IMG/VR virus record: IMGVR_UViG_3300027747_004780
Location: 1-23,949 of that record
Direction: 5' to 3' (one strand)
DNA from: a virus
Length of the DNA: 23,949 nucleotides
Part shown: one piece after another, positions 5,909-12,601 of the stretch
Numbering within the stretch: position 1 is the first letter of the stretch
How the letters are laid out: every line of letters begins with the position of its first letter
Notes under the pieces: model-generated
The model's database searches: none
Told to the model about the DNA's origin: nothing
Seen by the model: only the letters and a program-made list of their open reading frames with translations
Program-made: the position numbers and the translations under genes

Positions 5909-6682
5909 ATGTTCCCAGAGAATTTGTCCGAACGAGAGAAACACATCGAAGCTCAGGTCATCGCAGGAAACTTCTCGGCGAAATGGACTGAACTCGTGAT
6001 TGCGGTCAACGGTGTCGAAGTCAAGCTCAACGTGATGGACGACGCTCTCAAGATCGATGGGATCAGAGTGAATGCATCGGCTACGTTATGTCAGCGTCTT
6101 GCCGACATGTTCGATGCCTCACTTCCTACGGCAATGGTGGCCGACATGATGTTTGTCAAGTCGTCTCGAAGGGCAACACCGTGTCCCATGCCCATCTCCA
6201 CGTCCGTGTCTTCCATGGTGACACACAGCCAGAACGTGGACAGACAGATAAGACCGGGTGACGGAATTGCCTCGACTGTGGGAAAACATTGGATCCTAGA
6301 CAAGCAGCTTGAGTCTGCGAAAGACAAGGCCTGCAACTACGGCTGGCATTTCATGGGACCCAATCCCACGTTTCAAGGAGTAAAGGGTTATACTCCTGGG
6401 TCTGTAATGATTTGCGGCCCAAACGTCAAGGTGATCCAGCCGAATGCGACTGCCCATGACCGACATCACTCCGACTATTCTCAGATCTGTCAGCTTGTTT
6501 CACAACAGTGCTGGGTCGACGGTGTCGAGATGCGGTTTTCTGACCTCGTGAAAGACTCTCGACTCGCTCACGTGGTTTCCCATCAAGGTCCCCTTCAGAT
6601 CGACAGACAGCCGGGAGTGGACCCCGTTGTCGGTCAGGTCGTACTGTTTCCCGTTCAGATCACAGCTGACAACATCACATAG
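5909..6682 (+). CDS. Conserved phage protein with DRHHSDYSQ motif
   Basis: A 257-aa protein. ATG 5909 is preceded by AGGAGA at 5899-5904; GTG 5906 is an alternative. The N-terminal 90 residues describe a small domain ending in hydrophobic MVADMMFVK. The C-terminal part (about 125-255) contains KHWILDKQL, NYGWHFMGPNP, a PGSVMICGPNVKVIQ strand, HDRHHSDYSQ (about 182-191) and SHQGPLQ. I recall proteins with an HxxHxDYSQ motif and a downstream LAHxxSHxGPL segment in phages and bacteria, of unknown function. Clustered His/Asp suggests a metal site or active centre, but no enzyme class can be assigned. Confidence 0.8.
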   Translation: MFPENLSEREKHIEAQVIAGNFSAKWTELVIAVNGVEVKLNVMDDALKIDGIRVNASATLCQRLADMFDASLPTAMVADMMFVKSSRRATPCPMPISTSVSSMVTHSQNVDRQIRPGDGIASTVGKHWILDKQLESAKDKACNYGWHFMGPNPTFQGVKGYTPGSVMICGPNVKVIQPNATAHDRHHSDYSQICQLVSQQCWVDGVEMRFSDLVKDSRLAHVVSHQGPLQIDRQPGVDPVVGQVVLFPVQITADNIT

Positions 6683-6691
6683 GAGCACGGA

Positions 6692-6883
6692 ATGCCGACG
6701 TACGAATACAAGTGCCTGTGTTGCGACAAAGAGTTTGAAGTCGAACAGTCCATCAAGTCTCTGCCTTCTGCGGAATGTCCCCAGTGCAAGGTGACCACAA
6801 CGAAGAGACTCATCTCAGGTGGAACTACTTTCACGTTGAAGGGTGGCGGTTGGGCAGCCGACAACTATTCTTCAAAGTCTTGA
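6692..6883 (+). CDS. FmdB-family zinc ribbon protein
   Basis: A 63-aa protein starting MPTYEYKC, the usual start of the FmdB/CxxC_CxxC_SSSS zinc-ribbon family. Two Cys pairs (C8/C11 and C29/C32) form the zinc site, followed by a KRLISGGTTFTLKGGGW tail typical of the family. These proteins are proposed transcription or RNA-associated regulators; the phage role is unknown. AGGAG overlaps the stop of the previous gene and gives a good ribosome site. A strong terminator follows. Confidence 0.88.
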   Translation: MPTYEYKCLCCDKEFEVEQSIKSLPSAECPQCKVTTTKRLISGGTTFTLKGGGWAADNYSSKS

Positions 6884-6905
6884 CGTTGAACACAGAATAA
6901 CTTGC

Positions 6906-6945
6906 AAAAAGCCTCCCTAGGTTTCTAGGGAGGCTTTCTTTCTTT
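6906..6945. terminator. Bidirectional rho-independent terminator
   Basis: GCCTCCCTAG (6911-6920), loop GTTT, and CTAGGGAGGC (6925-6934) form a perfect 10-bp stem that extends with A/T pairs on both sides. The plus strand has a TTTCTTTCTTT tail and the minus strand has a T5 tail, so it ends both the rightward zinc-ribbon gene and the leftward metalloprotease-like gene, whose stop codon it touches. Confidence 0.92.
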
Positions 6946-7735
6946 ATGACTCGTGCTTGGACTTCTTGCGTGTCGATCTCGCTGCGGGGTGAGGACCGCC
7001 TTGACGTGCTGCATGCAAAGCCTCAGCTTCCTCAGACCCGAACACGTTCTTCACGGATCCCGTCTTGGGATTCATGATGACGATGTAGCCGCCCTTCGAC
7101 ATCGCGAAGGGCGCCTTTAGCTTCGACATGTAGTCGAATTTCACGTCGCCCGGAGCGAGTGCGTCGAACCATGTCGGAAGAACGAAGTTGGATACCGAAA
7201 CTTTAGCTCCGGACGATATCGTTACTTCATAGCTGTCATTCTCGACAGGATCACATGCCTCGTAGGCTATGAGCTGTCCATCACCTCTCTGAGCCCAGAG
7301 GTTGACGTTGGGATCGCAGAAAGCCTCGATCACTTCGTGAGACAGGACCGCTGACACGGACATCGCACCGGACAACATCGTACCCTTGCTAGCAAGAACG
7401 GGTCTCACGAAGACGCGGCCCCACATCTTGCCACCAGGAGACTCGGTGTGATATCCCAAGGCGCCTGCCTGGTCGGGGTTGTCGAGTATGACGATGGGGA
7501 TTCCCACGTTCTCTGGCTGGCCCGAGACGATGTCCCACGTTCCCTTTTGCCACAGTGGAGCGACGTGTTGAACTAGCTGGGTCTTGCATGCCTCCACCAT
7601 CGCTGCAAAGTCCTTTTCGTTCAACAACGTAGACTTGTTGATGATGTTGATTGTAGGGGCCTTTGCTGCCGTAGTTGTCGGTTGTGATGCCACGGGAACC
7701 GCGGCCGCAAAAAATTTCTTGATCTTGTTCAGCAT
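6944..7735 (-). CDS. Putative metalloprotease-like protein, HEVIE motif
   Basis: A 263-aa protein. Residues 1-18 are basic then hydrophobic (MLNKIKKFFAAAVPVAS), possibly a weak signal or membrane-active segment, followed by a Thr/Ala-rich linker. The core has SHEVIEAFCDP (132-142), an HExxE-type zinc-like motif, then EACDPVEND (159-167), SNFVLPTWFD (182-191). I recall proteins with SHExxE...CDPVE...F..P.WF of unknown function in phages and bacteria; a metalloprotease role is inferred from the motif. The C-terminus is basic (STRKKSKHES). AGAGGA just before the ATG is a strong ribosome site. It follows the lysozyme gene by 11 bases, so the two are probably one transcript. Confidence 0.75.
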   Translation of the reverse strand: MLNKIKKFFAAAVPVASQPTTTAAKAPTINIINKSTLLNEKDFAAMVEACKTQLVQHVAPLWQKGTWDIVSGQPENVGIPIVILDNPDQAGALGYHTESPGGKMWGRVFVRPVLASKGTMLSGAMSVSAVLSHEVIEAFCDPNVNLWAQRGDGQLIAYEACDPVENDSYEVTISSGAKVSVSNFVLPTWFDALAPGDVKFDYMSKLKAPFAMSKGGYIVIMNPKTGSVKNVFGSEEAEALHAARQGGPHPAARSTRKKSKHES

Positions 7736-7746
7736 TTTTCCTCTTT

Positions 7747-8445
7747 CTATGATGCCTGTCTCTTTAGCGTTTCGATCAGGGACGGCGGTACACCTTTGCT
7801 TGCATCACCGATCTGCACCTGATTTCTGGAAGCGAACTCTGTGACAGCCCTGTTCGTTCCTGGGCCCCACAGGCCGTCGATCGACAGCTGATAGAGGCCA
7901 AGCTTCTTGAGAAGCGTCTGTGCTTCGGTCAGTGAAGTCTTCGTCCATGGAACAGGATAGTCACTGATGATGCAGCTCGGATCAGGTGTCATGAACACTT
8001 GAGCCTCGTGCTTGCGGCGCGCCAAGAGCCCCGGAACAGTCTGTGATACCCCGTTGATCTTTGCCTTGCTCCATGCTTCCAGCGCAACAGGAACTCCTGC
8101 AAAGTTGCCAGAATTCACCGCAGTAGCCACACCGCTGTTCGAATACACGCCGACTCCGCAGTTGAATCCGAACGAGACCAGCGCGTCGAACTGGTTCTGA
8201 TTGAGAGGAACTTTGATGTTCTTTTTGATCGCCGTTTCGCACAACGCTACGTCCTGCGACAAGATCTCAAGTGCTCTTTCGCGTGTGATTGTGATACCGT
8301 CCGGAAAGACTTCACCCGGCTTGATGAGGTGTCCTATGCCGATCGTTCTCAGACCTGCAATGTCCTTGTAGGGCTTTAGAATGCATCCTTCCCATTTCGC
8401 GATCAACTCAAGACCGTCATTCGAAGTTTTCATGTCATCATTCAT
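7747..8445 (-). CDS. GH24 lysozyme (endolysin) with peptidoglycan-binding domain
   Basis: Hydrolyses the glycan strands of peptidoglycan. With the start at 8445 (MNDDMKTSND) the catalytic signature E19-x8-D28-x5-T34 of T4-type lysozymes lies in KWEG...YKDIAGLRTIGIGH. The GH24 domain spans about residues 5-155. Residues 165-232 form a PG_binding_1-like domain (AQTLLKKLGLYQLSIDGLWG). An alternative start is 8433 (MKTSNDG), which matches the usual family start; the longer 8637 frame is unlikely. Neither start has a good ribosome site. No signal peptide is seen, so release would need a holin. It is the first gene of a leftward pair with the metalloprotease-like gene. Confidence 0.93.
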   Translation of the reverse strand: MNDDMKTSNDGLELIAKWEGCILKPYKDIAGLRTIGIGHLIKPGEVFPDGITITRERALEILSQDVALCETAIKKNIKVPLNQNQFDALVSFGFNCGVGVYSNSGVATAVNSGNFAGVPVALEAWSKAKINGVSQTVPGLLARRKHEAQVFMTPDPSCIISDYPVPWTKTSLTEAQTLLKKLGLYQLSIDGLWGPGTNRAVTEFASRNQVQIGDASKGVPPSLIETLKRQAS

Positions 8446-8550
8446 GAACACTAAGTATTCTTCAGGGTGTACAAGCGTCATCTCAGTGTCTACTGTATCT
8501 GCAATGCTAATCGTCCATCTCAGTACGGTTCGAAACGTCAGTGCAATGTC

Positions 8551-8580
8551 TTGACATCGTGGCTTAGGATTGACTAACAG
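8551..8580 (+). promoter_or_regulatory. Possible promoter before the deaminase gene
   Basis: TTGACA (8551-8556) followed after 18 bases by TAACAG (8575-8580). The -35 is perfect but the -10 is weak and would place transcription start inside the first codons of the gene at 8582, so this is doubtful. The region 8446-8581 separates two divergent genes and must hold promoters; no convincing leftward one was seen. Confidence 0.25.
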
Positions 8581-8581
8581 T

Positions 8582-8965
8582 ATGGCTTCTGACAAGAAGA
8601 TGTTGATCGAGGCAGCAAATGTTGCAATCAGGAGCAAGACAAATGACAGAAAGCTCGATCCTAGAACTTTTCTATTGGGTGCCGTAGGACTTCGAAACGA
8701 TGGAGTCTACGTTTCTGCAAGGAATGTGTCAGCACTGGATGTCGTACCCGACTATCATGCCGAGGCACGACTCGTCAGAAAGATGACTCCCGGTTCCACA
8801 GTGTGGGTAGCACGAGTGACGAGAAAAGACGGCAAATGGGCGATGGCAAAACCTTGCCCTGGATGTGAACGAAGGCTTCGATCCGCAGGTGTGGAACGTG
8901 TGATCTACACGATTGGTCCTGGGGAATGGGGCGTCATTGACATGAAGTCTGCGTCTGCCACGTGA
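8582..8965 (+). CDS. Cytidine/dCMP deaminase-like protein
   Basis: A 127-aa member of the zinc-dependent deaminase fold. The zinc and catalytic motifs are HAE (59-61) and PCPGC (91-95), matching the H-x-E ... P-C-x2-C pattern in which Glu shuttles protons. Length is short compared with dCMP deaminases (about 150-190 aa). Family members convert cytosine or modified bases in nucleotides, nucleosides or nucleic acids to the keto form. Substrate unknown. ATG 8582 was preferred, with AGGA 11 bases upstream; TTG 8570 is an alternative. It is the first gene of the rightward block leading to the sigma factor. Confidence 0.82.
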   Translation: MASDKKMLIEAANVAIRSKTNDRKLDPRTFLLGAVGLRNDGVYVSARNVSALDVVPDYHAEARLVRKMTPGSTVWVARVTRKDGKWAMAKPCPGCERRLRSAGVERVIYTIGPGEWGVIDMKSASAT

Positions 8966-9000
8966 ATCTCTCTACTTTCAATTCTCAAGAGGCCATTCTG

Positions 9001-9219
9001 ATGGGAAAAGTCGTATCTCTCAGCGAGCGGTTGGAGAAGTGGGGTGTGACTTACACGTCCCCAGATGGTCGTCTTCAAGTGATGACCTCAAGTCACGGTA
9101 GAATCGTCTTTCGAGATGCATACAGAAATTCGGACCTCGCGAAACTTGATTTCGTGGAATCCGTCATGATGATGACAAAACTGTCTGAGGACATGTCTTT
9201 CGACCTTGAAACTAAATGA
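9001..9219 (+). CDS. Hypothetical protein (72 aa)
   Basis: Starts at ATG 9001 with AAGAGG 8 bases upstream. A GTG at 8962 that overlaps the previous stop (GTGA) is an alternative that would add 13 residues. The product begins MGKVVSLSERLEKWG and has a beta-type middle (RLQVMTSSHGRIVF) and an acidic C-terminal helix with a Met-rich patch (VESVMMMTKLSED). Not recognised. Confidence 0.6.
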   Translation: MGKVVSLSERLEKWGVTYTSPDGRLQVMTSSHGRIVFRDAYRNSDLAKLDFVESVMMMTKLSEDMSFDLETK

Positions 9220-9238
9220 ACCCAGGAGGAACCGAGCA

Positions 9239-9367
9239 ATGAAATGTGGACACGACTGTGATAAGATGATCAAGACGACGGCACTCGTGATGGCGGGTCT
9301 AGCTGTCGTGGCGACTGCAGCATACGGTGTATACGTGAAGTTTCTTTCTACCAAAGAGTCAAAGTGA
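9239..9367 (+). CDS. 42-aa single-helix membrane protein
   Basis: A short open frame with a strong ribosome site (AGGAGGA, 9224-9230, 8 bases before ATG). The peptide has a Cys/His N-terminus (MKCGHDCDKM), a hydrophobic segment TALVMAGLAVVATAAYGVYV (about 14-33) and a charged end. This fits a single-pass membrane peptide. Its TGA overlaps an upstream in-frame GTG of the next gene. Function unknown. Confidence 0.6.
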   Translation: MKCGHDCDKMIKTTALVMAGLAVVATAAYGVYVKFLSTKESK

Positions 9368-9381
9368 AAGAGGACAACCAG

Positions 9382-9723
9382 ATGAACCAGATGAAGAAGA
9401 CAAAGAAGACGCCGTCGAAGAACTACAATCGCAGCATGGATCTCCCGAACGTGGTGGACATGGACACCCTCGCTTACGCCACGGACGAGGAGCTGGATCG
9501 TCACCATTCGTACTTGCACAACGAGCGTGAGCGTGCCGCTCGATTCGACTACGACTTTCGTCCGTGGGACGACGAGATTTGCTACGTGCAGCGAGAGATT
9601 CAGATCCGGACTTCACGTCGATTCGCCCACGAACGTTTCCTTCGTTCGAATCCCGATACGAGCAACTTCGTCGGTTCACACAGCAACGATGCTGGCGATC
9701 TCGATGGATCGAATCTCAACTGA
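9382..9723 (+). CDS. Hypothetical protein (113 aa)
   Basis: ATG 9382 is preceded by AGAGGA at 9369-9374; GTG 9364, overlapping the stop of the previous gene, is an alternative. The protein has a Lys-rich start (KKTKKTPSKN), then a charged, aromatic-rich helical part (DEELDRHHSYLHNERERAAR and FDYDFRPWDDEIC, about 35-70) and a Ser/Asn/Asp-rich tail. Not recognised. Its 3' end overlaps the likely start of the sigma-factor gene. Confidence 0.6.
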   Translation: MNQMKKTKKTPSKNYNRSMDLPNVVDMDTLAYATDEELDRHHSYLHNERERAARFDYDFRPWDDEICYVQREIQIRTSRRFAHERFLRSNPDTSNFVGSHSNDAGDLDGSNLN

Positions 9724-10582
9724 AAGAACCTTGGACGACATCAACCTCAACGAAGAGGACGACCTCGAAATGATTGCTTCCAAAAAGATTGGCTCAGAGA
9801 GCGGTGACACGATCAGCGCTTACCTCAACGACCTGAAGATGTATCCTCAGCTGAAGCACCCTGAGGTAGTGAGCCTCTTTCAGACCTATGAGGCGGGCGG
9901 AAGCCCGGCTGAAAAGGCTAGGAAGAAACTCATCGAGTCGAACCTTCGTCTCGTCATCTCCATCGCGAAGAAGAACAAGGGTCACAACATTCCGCTTGAG
10001 GACCTGATTCAGGAAGGCAACCTCGGTCTCCTCAAGGCGATCGAGCGCTTCGACTGGAAGAAGGGCTTCCGATTCTCCACGTATGCAACGTGGTGGATCA
10101 AGCAGGCCATCAGCCAGCACGTCCTGAAGCGCAAGAGGATGATTCGCCTTCCGGCCCACGCCGCAGGAATCCAGCGAAAGCTGGCTGCGGCTGCTGCCGA
10201 ATTCCGTGAGATGACGGGAGCTGAGCCTACGCAAGAAGACCTGCTCGCGCTCGTCGACGCTTCTGAGACTGTTGTCAAGGCGACGATGGCGTCTGGTCAC
10301 AACGTCATGTCCCTCAACCAGACGCTGTCAGCCGATCCCGACAGCGGTACTCTTGAGGACAAGATCGAGGACACGGATCACCGCAACGACCCGTTCTACA
10401 ACGTCTCTTCGAAAGAACTGATGGGCATTGTCCGTTGTGTACTTTCGAATCTCACCGACAAGGAGTCGGCAATCCTGAAGCTCAGGTTCGGTCTGTTCGA
10501 CGATTCTGACATCGATCGCTCCGAATACAAGATCACGCCTGCTGAAGTCACGGGACTTGAGTCAGGACTTCCTCTTGTTTGA
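9704..10582 (+). CDS. Sigma-70-family factor lacking region 4.2
   Basis: A 292-aa RNA polymerase sigma factor. Region 1.2 is near DTISAYLNDLK (35-45). Region 2 (about 72-146) contains the core-binding and -10-reading segments ESNLRLVISIAKKNKGH, DLIQEGNLGLLKAIERFD and FRFSTYATWWIKQAI. Region 3 covers about 150-205 (RLPAHAAGIQRK). Region 4.1 is seen as LTDKESAILKLRFGLFDD (250-267), but the protein then ends after 25 unrelated residues and lacks the -35-binding helix-turn-helix (region 4.2). No lost domain was found in other frames just downstream. Alternative starts: ATG 9689, or ATG 9770, which has AGAGGA 10 bases upstream. It overlaps the previous gene. Confidence 0.9.
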   Translation: MDRISTERTLDDINLNEEDDLEMIASKKIGSESGDTISAYLNDLKMYPQLKHPEVVSLFQTYEAGGSPAEKARKKLIESNLRLVISIAKKNKGHNIPLEDLIQEGNLGLLKAIERFDWKKGFRFSTYATWWIKQAISQHVLKRKRMIRLPAHAAGIQRKLAAAAAEFREMTGAEPTQEDLLALVDASETVVKATMASGHNVMSLNQTLSADPDSGTLEDKIEDTDHRNDPFYNVSSKELMGIVRCVLSNLTDKESAILKLRFGLFDDSDIDRSEYKITPAEVTGLESGLPLV

Positions 10583-10584
10583 AC

Positions 10585-10812
10585 ATGACGCTGTACGAAG
10601 CAACATCTCTCTTGCTGGGAATCTTCAACTCTGCGCTTGCTATCATCGTCTTGCGCAGGGTCAAAGGACTCGAACTGCTCGTGGCGAATGTCGTTAGGAC
10701 GCAGGTCGAATCTGCAAGGAAGAGAAACACGGAAGACCTCACGACGAGACTCGATCAACTGCAGTCAATGAGATTCTCCCCCTTGGGCAGAATCCCCGCC
10801 TCCAAAGAGTGA
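10585..10812 (+). CDS. Small membrane-anchored helical protein
   Basis: A 75-aa product from ATG 10585; a TTG at 10579 that overlaps the sigma-factor stop (TTGA) is an alternative and lies 12 bases after AGGA. Residues about 3-24 (ATSLLLGIFNSALAIIVL) form one membrane helix, followed by a basic amphipathic helix that may be a coiled coil (VANVVRTQVESARKRN). It lies between the truncated sigma factor and the HTH protein. Function unknown. Confidence 0.65.
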   Translation: MTLYEATSLLLGIFNSALAIIVLRRVKGLELLVANVVRTQVESARKRNTEDLTTRLDQLQSMRFSPLGRIPASKE

Positions 10813-10820
10813 AAACAGCA

Positions 10821-11114
10821 ATGAAGAAACAAGCCAAGTCGTCTATTTATGCAACCGTCGCCGTCGAAGAAGGCGTCAATTATCGAGAGATCGCCGACAT
10901 GATGACGGAGATCGGGTTCAAGATGAACCACTCTTCGGCAAGGAACTACGTACTTCGAGTGATGCGAAAGTTTGCCGATGCGATCACGAAGGAGTGGGAC
11001 ATCGACGTACCGGAACAGCGCATGGAAAAGATCGTGAAATCACCTCAATTTCAGCAAGCAATCTGCGACATCCTCCAGTCTCTCGAGGCGCAGACAGACA
11101 AGAGAAAGGAATGA
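10821..11114 (+). CDS. Small helix-turn-helix protein resembling sigma region 4
   Basis: A 97-aa protein; GTG 10809 overlapping the previous stop is an alternative start. Residues about 21-53 read NYREIADMMTEIG...NHSSARNYVLRVMRKFADAI. This follows the layout of a helix-turn-helix of the sigma region 4.2 type: a REIA-type first helix, a turn, and a recognition helix with SxARNYVLRxMRK, as in the ..R.RIRQIE..ALRKLR of sigma factors. The rest is helical and charged. Located two genes after a sigma factor lacking this domain. Small HTH proteins with this motif are, as I recall, common in marine phages. DNA binding is predicted, not shown. Confidence 0.75.
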   Translation: MKKQAKSSIYATVAVEEGVNYREIADMMTEIGFKMNHSSARNYVLRVMRKFADAITKEWDIDVPEQRMEKIVKSPQFQQAICDILQSLEAQTDKRKE

Positions 11115-11118
11115 CATC

Positions 11119-11607
11119 ATGAGACTTCAAAAGAGAAGCATCTCAAAAGTATCGCTGCTTGACCTACTTCGACGTCGTCGGACGACACTGACGAAATACC
11201 TGGAAGAGACCGGGATCGTCACGTATGAGCTTCTCAAGACGCGTTGCGCATCCAGCGGACTTCTTCCGCCGTCCGAGGAACAATTTCTCAAGGCGAGAGG
11301 CAACCCTGTAGTCGCTTCCCTCTCTTCGCCTACCGAAGGTGTCGTCGTCGTCGAGACTCCGGTCTCTGTGCGGACGACACAAGAGACAGGTCCCACGAAG
11401 CTTATCCCCTTTGAGACTCCTCAAGTCGACCAACTGACGGAAGATGTCGAGTCACAAGACACGCAGACAGAAGTCGAATCAGAAGATGCTGATCTCGAGG
11501 CTTCTGAAGCTGTAGACGAGTCCTTGCCTCAAGGTGACGAAGACTCATCGCAAGTCGACAGCGGAAGCGTTCAGACGTCTCGCAAAAAGAAAAAGCGGCG
11601 CAGGTAA
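11119..11607 (+). CDS. Phage protein with acidic disordered tail
   Basis: A 162-aa protein. The N-terminal 60 residues are basic and helical (SLLDLLRRRRTTLTKYL, then GIVTYELLKTRCASSGLLPP), likely a folded domain. From about residue 100 it is rich in Glu, Asp, Ser and Gln (low complexity) and it ends in RKKKKRRR. A folded basic part plus an acidic linker and basic end suggests a nucleic-acid or scaffold-related protein; function unknown. It is the last gene of the sigma block and is followed by a hairpin. Confidence 0.7.
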   Translation: MRLQKRSISKVSLLDLLRRRRTTLTKYLEETGIVTYELLKTRCASSGLLPPSEEQFLKARGNPVVASLSSPTEGVVVVETPVSVRTTQETGPTKLIPFETPQVDQLTEDVESQDTQTEVESEDADLEASEAVDESLPQGDEDSSQVDSGSVQTSRKKKKRRR

Positions 11608-11628
11608 CGTCTGCGACTTCTGAAGCAG

Positions 11629-11655
11629 CTTGCCGTCTCACTTGTAGACGGCAAG
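11629..11655 (+). terminator. Hairpin, probable terminator
   Basis: CTTGCCGTCT (11629-11638) pairs perfectly with AGACGGCAAG (11646-11655) across a 7-base loop. The following TCTACATTTA has few T, so termination may be partial, but the position between the sigma block and a new promoter fits. Confidence 0.65.
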
Positions 11656-11662
11656 TCTACAT

Positions 11663-11690
11663 TTAACCAAAAGTCGTTGTGAAGTATAGT
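11663..11690 (+). promoter_or_regulatory. Probable promoter before the transglycosylase gene
   Basis: TTAACC (11663-11668) and TATAGT (11685-11690), 16 bases apart, lie just after the hairpin terminator. The leader of about 63 bases holds an inverted repeat TGAGATC (11719-11725)/GATCTCA (11732-11738) shortly before the AAGGAG ribosome site at 11748-11753, so translation could be influenced by this hairpin. Confidence 0.45.
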
Positions 11691-11760
11691 TACAGGACAA
11701 TTCCTGAAGCGTCGTCGATGAGATCGTCGATGATCTCAGGGAAAACTAAGGAGACAAGTA

Positions 11761-12336
11761 ATGACTAGTTTAGCTACCGCACTGATCTTGGTGCTGCAGG
11801 CCGCATTGCCAAACATCAGCAAGGATAGGCTCATGGTCGTAACTGATGACATAGTTGCGGTCGTAAACGAAGAATCGGCTAACGGTTCACTGAAGAGCAC
11901 GATCAGTAGAGAAGACGCAGTGGCTGCATTGACAGCTGCCGTCACACACGAGTCCGGTTACAGGGAGGACGTAGAAAAGTGCGCCGTCAATGGTGATGGT
12001 GGGAAATCTGTGGGCCTCGGACAGGTGATGATCGGCCAGAATTGGGAAGGCCACACACGTAAGCAGATCTGTGAAAACAGGAAACTCCAGGTCCGCCTCG
12101 CGCTTCACGTAATCGACAGATGCTGGCTTCGTACACCTCGAGGCGACGCAGCCTTCAGGTGCTACACGTCGGGCGACGCAGCGAAGGACTCGCCAGTTGC
12201 AAGAAACGAGTTCAGATCGTATCGCAGGCTTAGACACACCATTGACGTGCATTTGGCAAGTCAGAAAAAGATTGACAAAGAGAAGCCAAGATCGACCGAG
12301 AACTCCAAGGAGGTAATCGTAGCGAAAAATCCTTGA
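11761..12336 (+). CDS. SLT-type lytic transglycosylase
   Basis: A 191-aa peptidoglycan-cleaving enzyme. Catalytic Glu 64 lies in THESGY (62-67), followed by KSVGLGQVM (82-90), the GLxQ motif of the SLT/lysozyme fold, and RCYTSGD (133-139) in the place of the usual ..AYNxG segment. Residues 1-20 are hydrophobic (MTSLATALILVLQAALPNIS) and may act as an uncleaved export signal. The last 25 residues are charged. A strong ribosome site (AAGGAG) precedes the ATG. It may help DNA entry or cell lysis beside the GH24 lysozyme encoded at 7747-8445. A perfect AAGGAGGT occurs inside its 3' end at 12307-12314 with no start codon at proper distance. Confidence 0.82.
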   Translation: MTSLATALILVLQAALPNISKDRLMVVTDDIVAVVNEESANGSLKSTISREDAVAALTAAVTHESGYREDVEKCAVNGDGGKSVGLGQVMIGQNWEGHTRKQICENRKLQVRLALHVIDRCWLRTPRGDAAFRCYTSGDAAKDSPVARNEFRSYRRLRHTIDVHLASQKKIDKEKPRSTENSKEVIVAKNP

Positions 12337-12385
12337 AGAAATAACGCAGTGCAAAGCTGCGCTACGTCGAGGTAGTATTGAGGTC

Positions 12386-12595
12386 ATGAGGACGACACTG
12401 CTGGTCAGCCTTCTCATGACCTCGATCTTTTTGGGCACTGCGGACGCACAACAGGGGGCTTCTCGTTGCGCTGTCATGGAGGACCACGACGAGCGGATGA
12501 CGTGTTTCGCAGTCGTGACCCACAACAGTAGCTACTGTCACTTCATCAAGGACAATTCGAAGAGGTCGTGGTGCCACGTCCTCGTGGGGAAATGA
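12386..12595 (+). CDS. Small secreted Cys-rich protein
   Basis: A 69-aa protein with a clear signal peptide: MRTTLLVSLLMTSIFLGTADA, cleavage expected after ADA (residue 21). The mature part has four Cys (28, 40, 50, 62) in repeated patterns of the type C..M.D.DERM.C and C.FIKDNSKRSWC, as in short periplasmic proteins. Possible role: periplasmic lysis or host-interaction factor working with the transglycosylase encoded just upstream. Function unproven. The GAGGT at 12380-12384 serves as the ribosome site. Confidence 0.7.
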   Translation: MRTTLLVSLLMTSIFLGTADAQQGASRCAVMEDHDERMTCFAVVTHNSSYCHFIKDNSKRSWCHVLVGK

Positions 12596-12601
12596 ATACT
12601 C

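Noticed and set aside
10540-10640. Frameshift that would restore region 4.2 to the sigma factor
   Set aside because: No helix-turn-helix sequence was found in the other two frames near the stop codon, and the next gene has its own membrane helix in this place.
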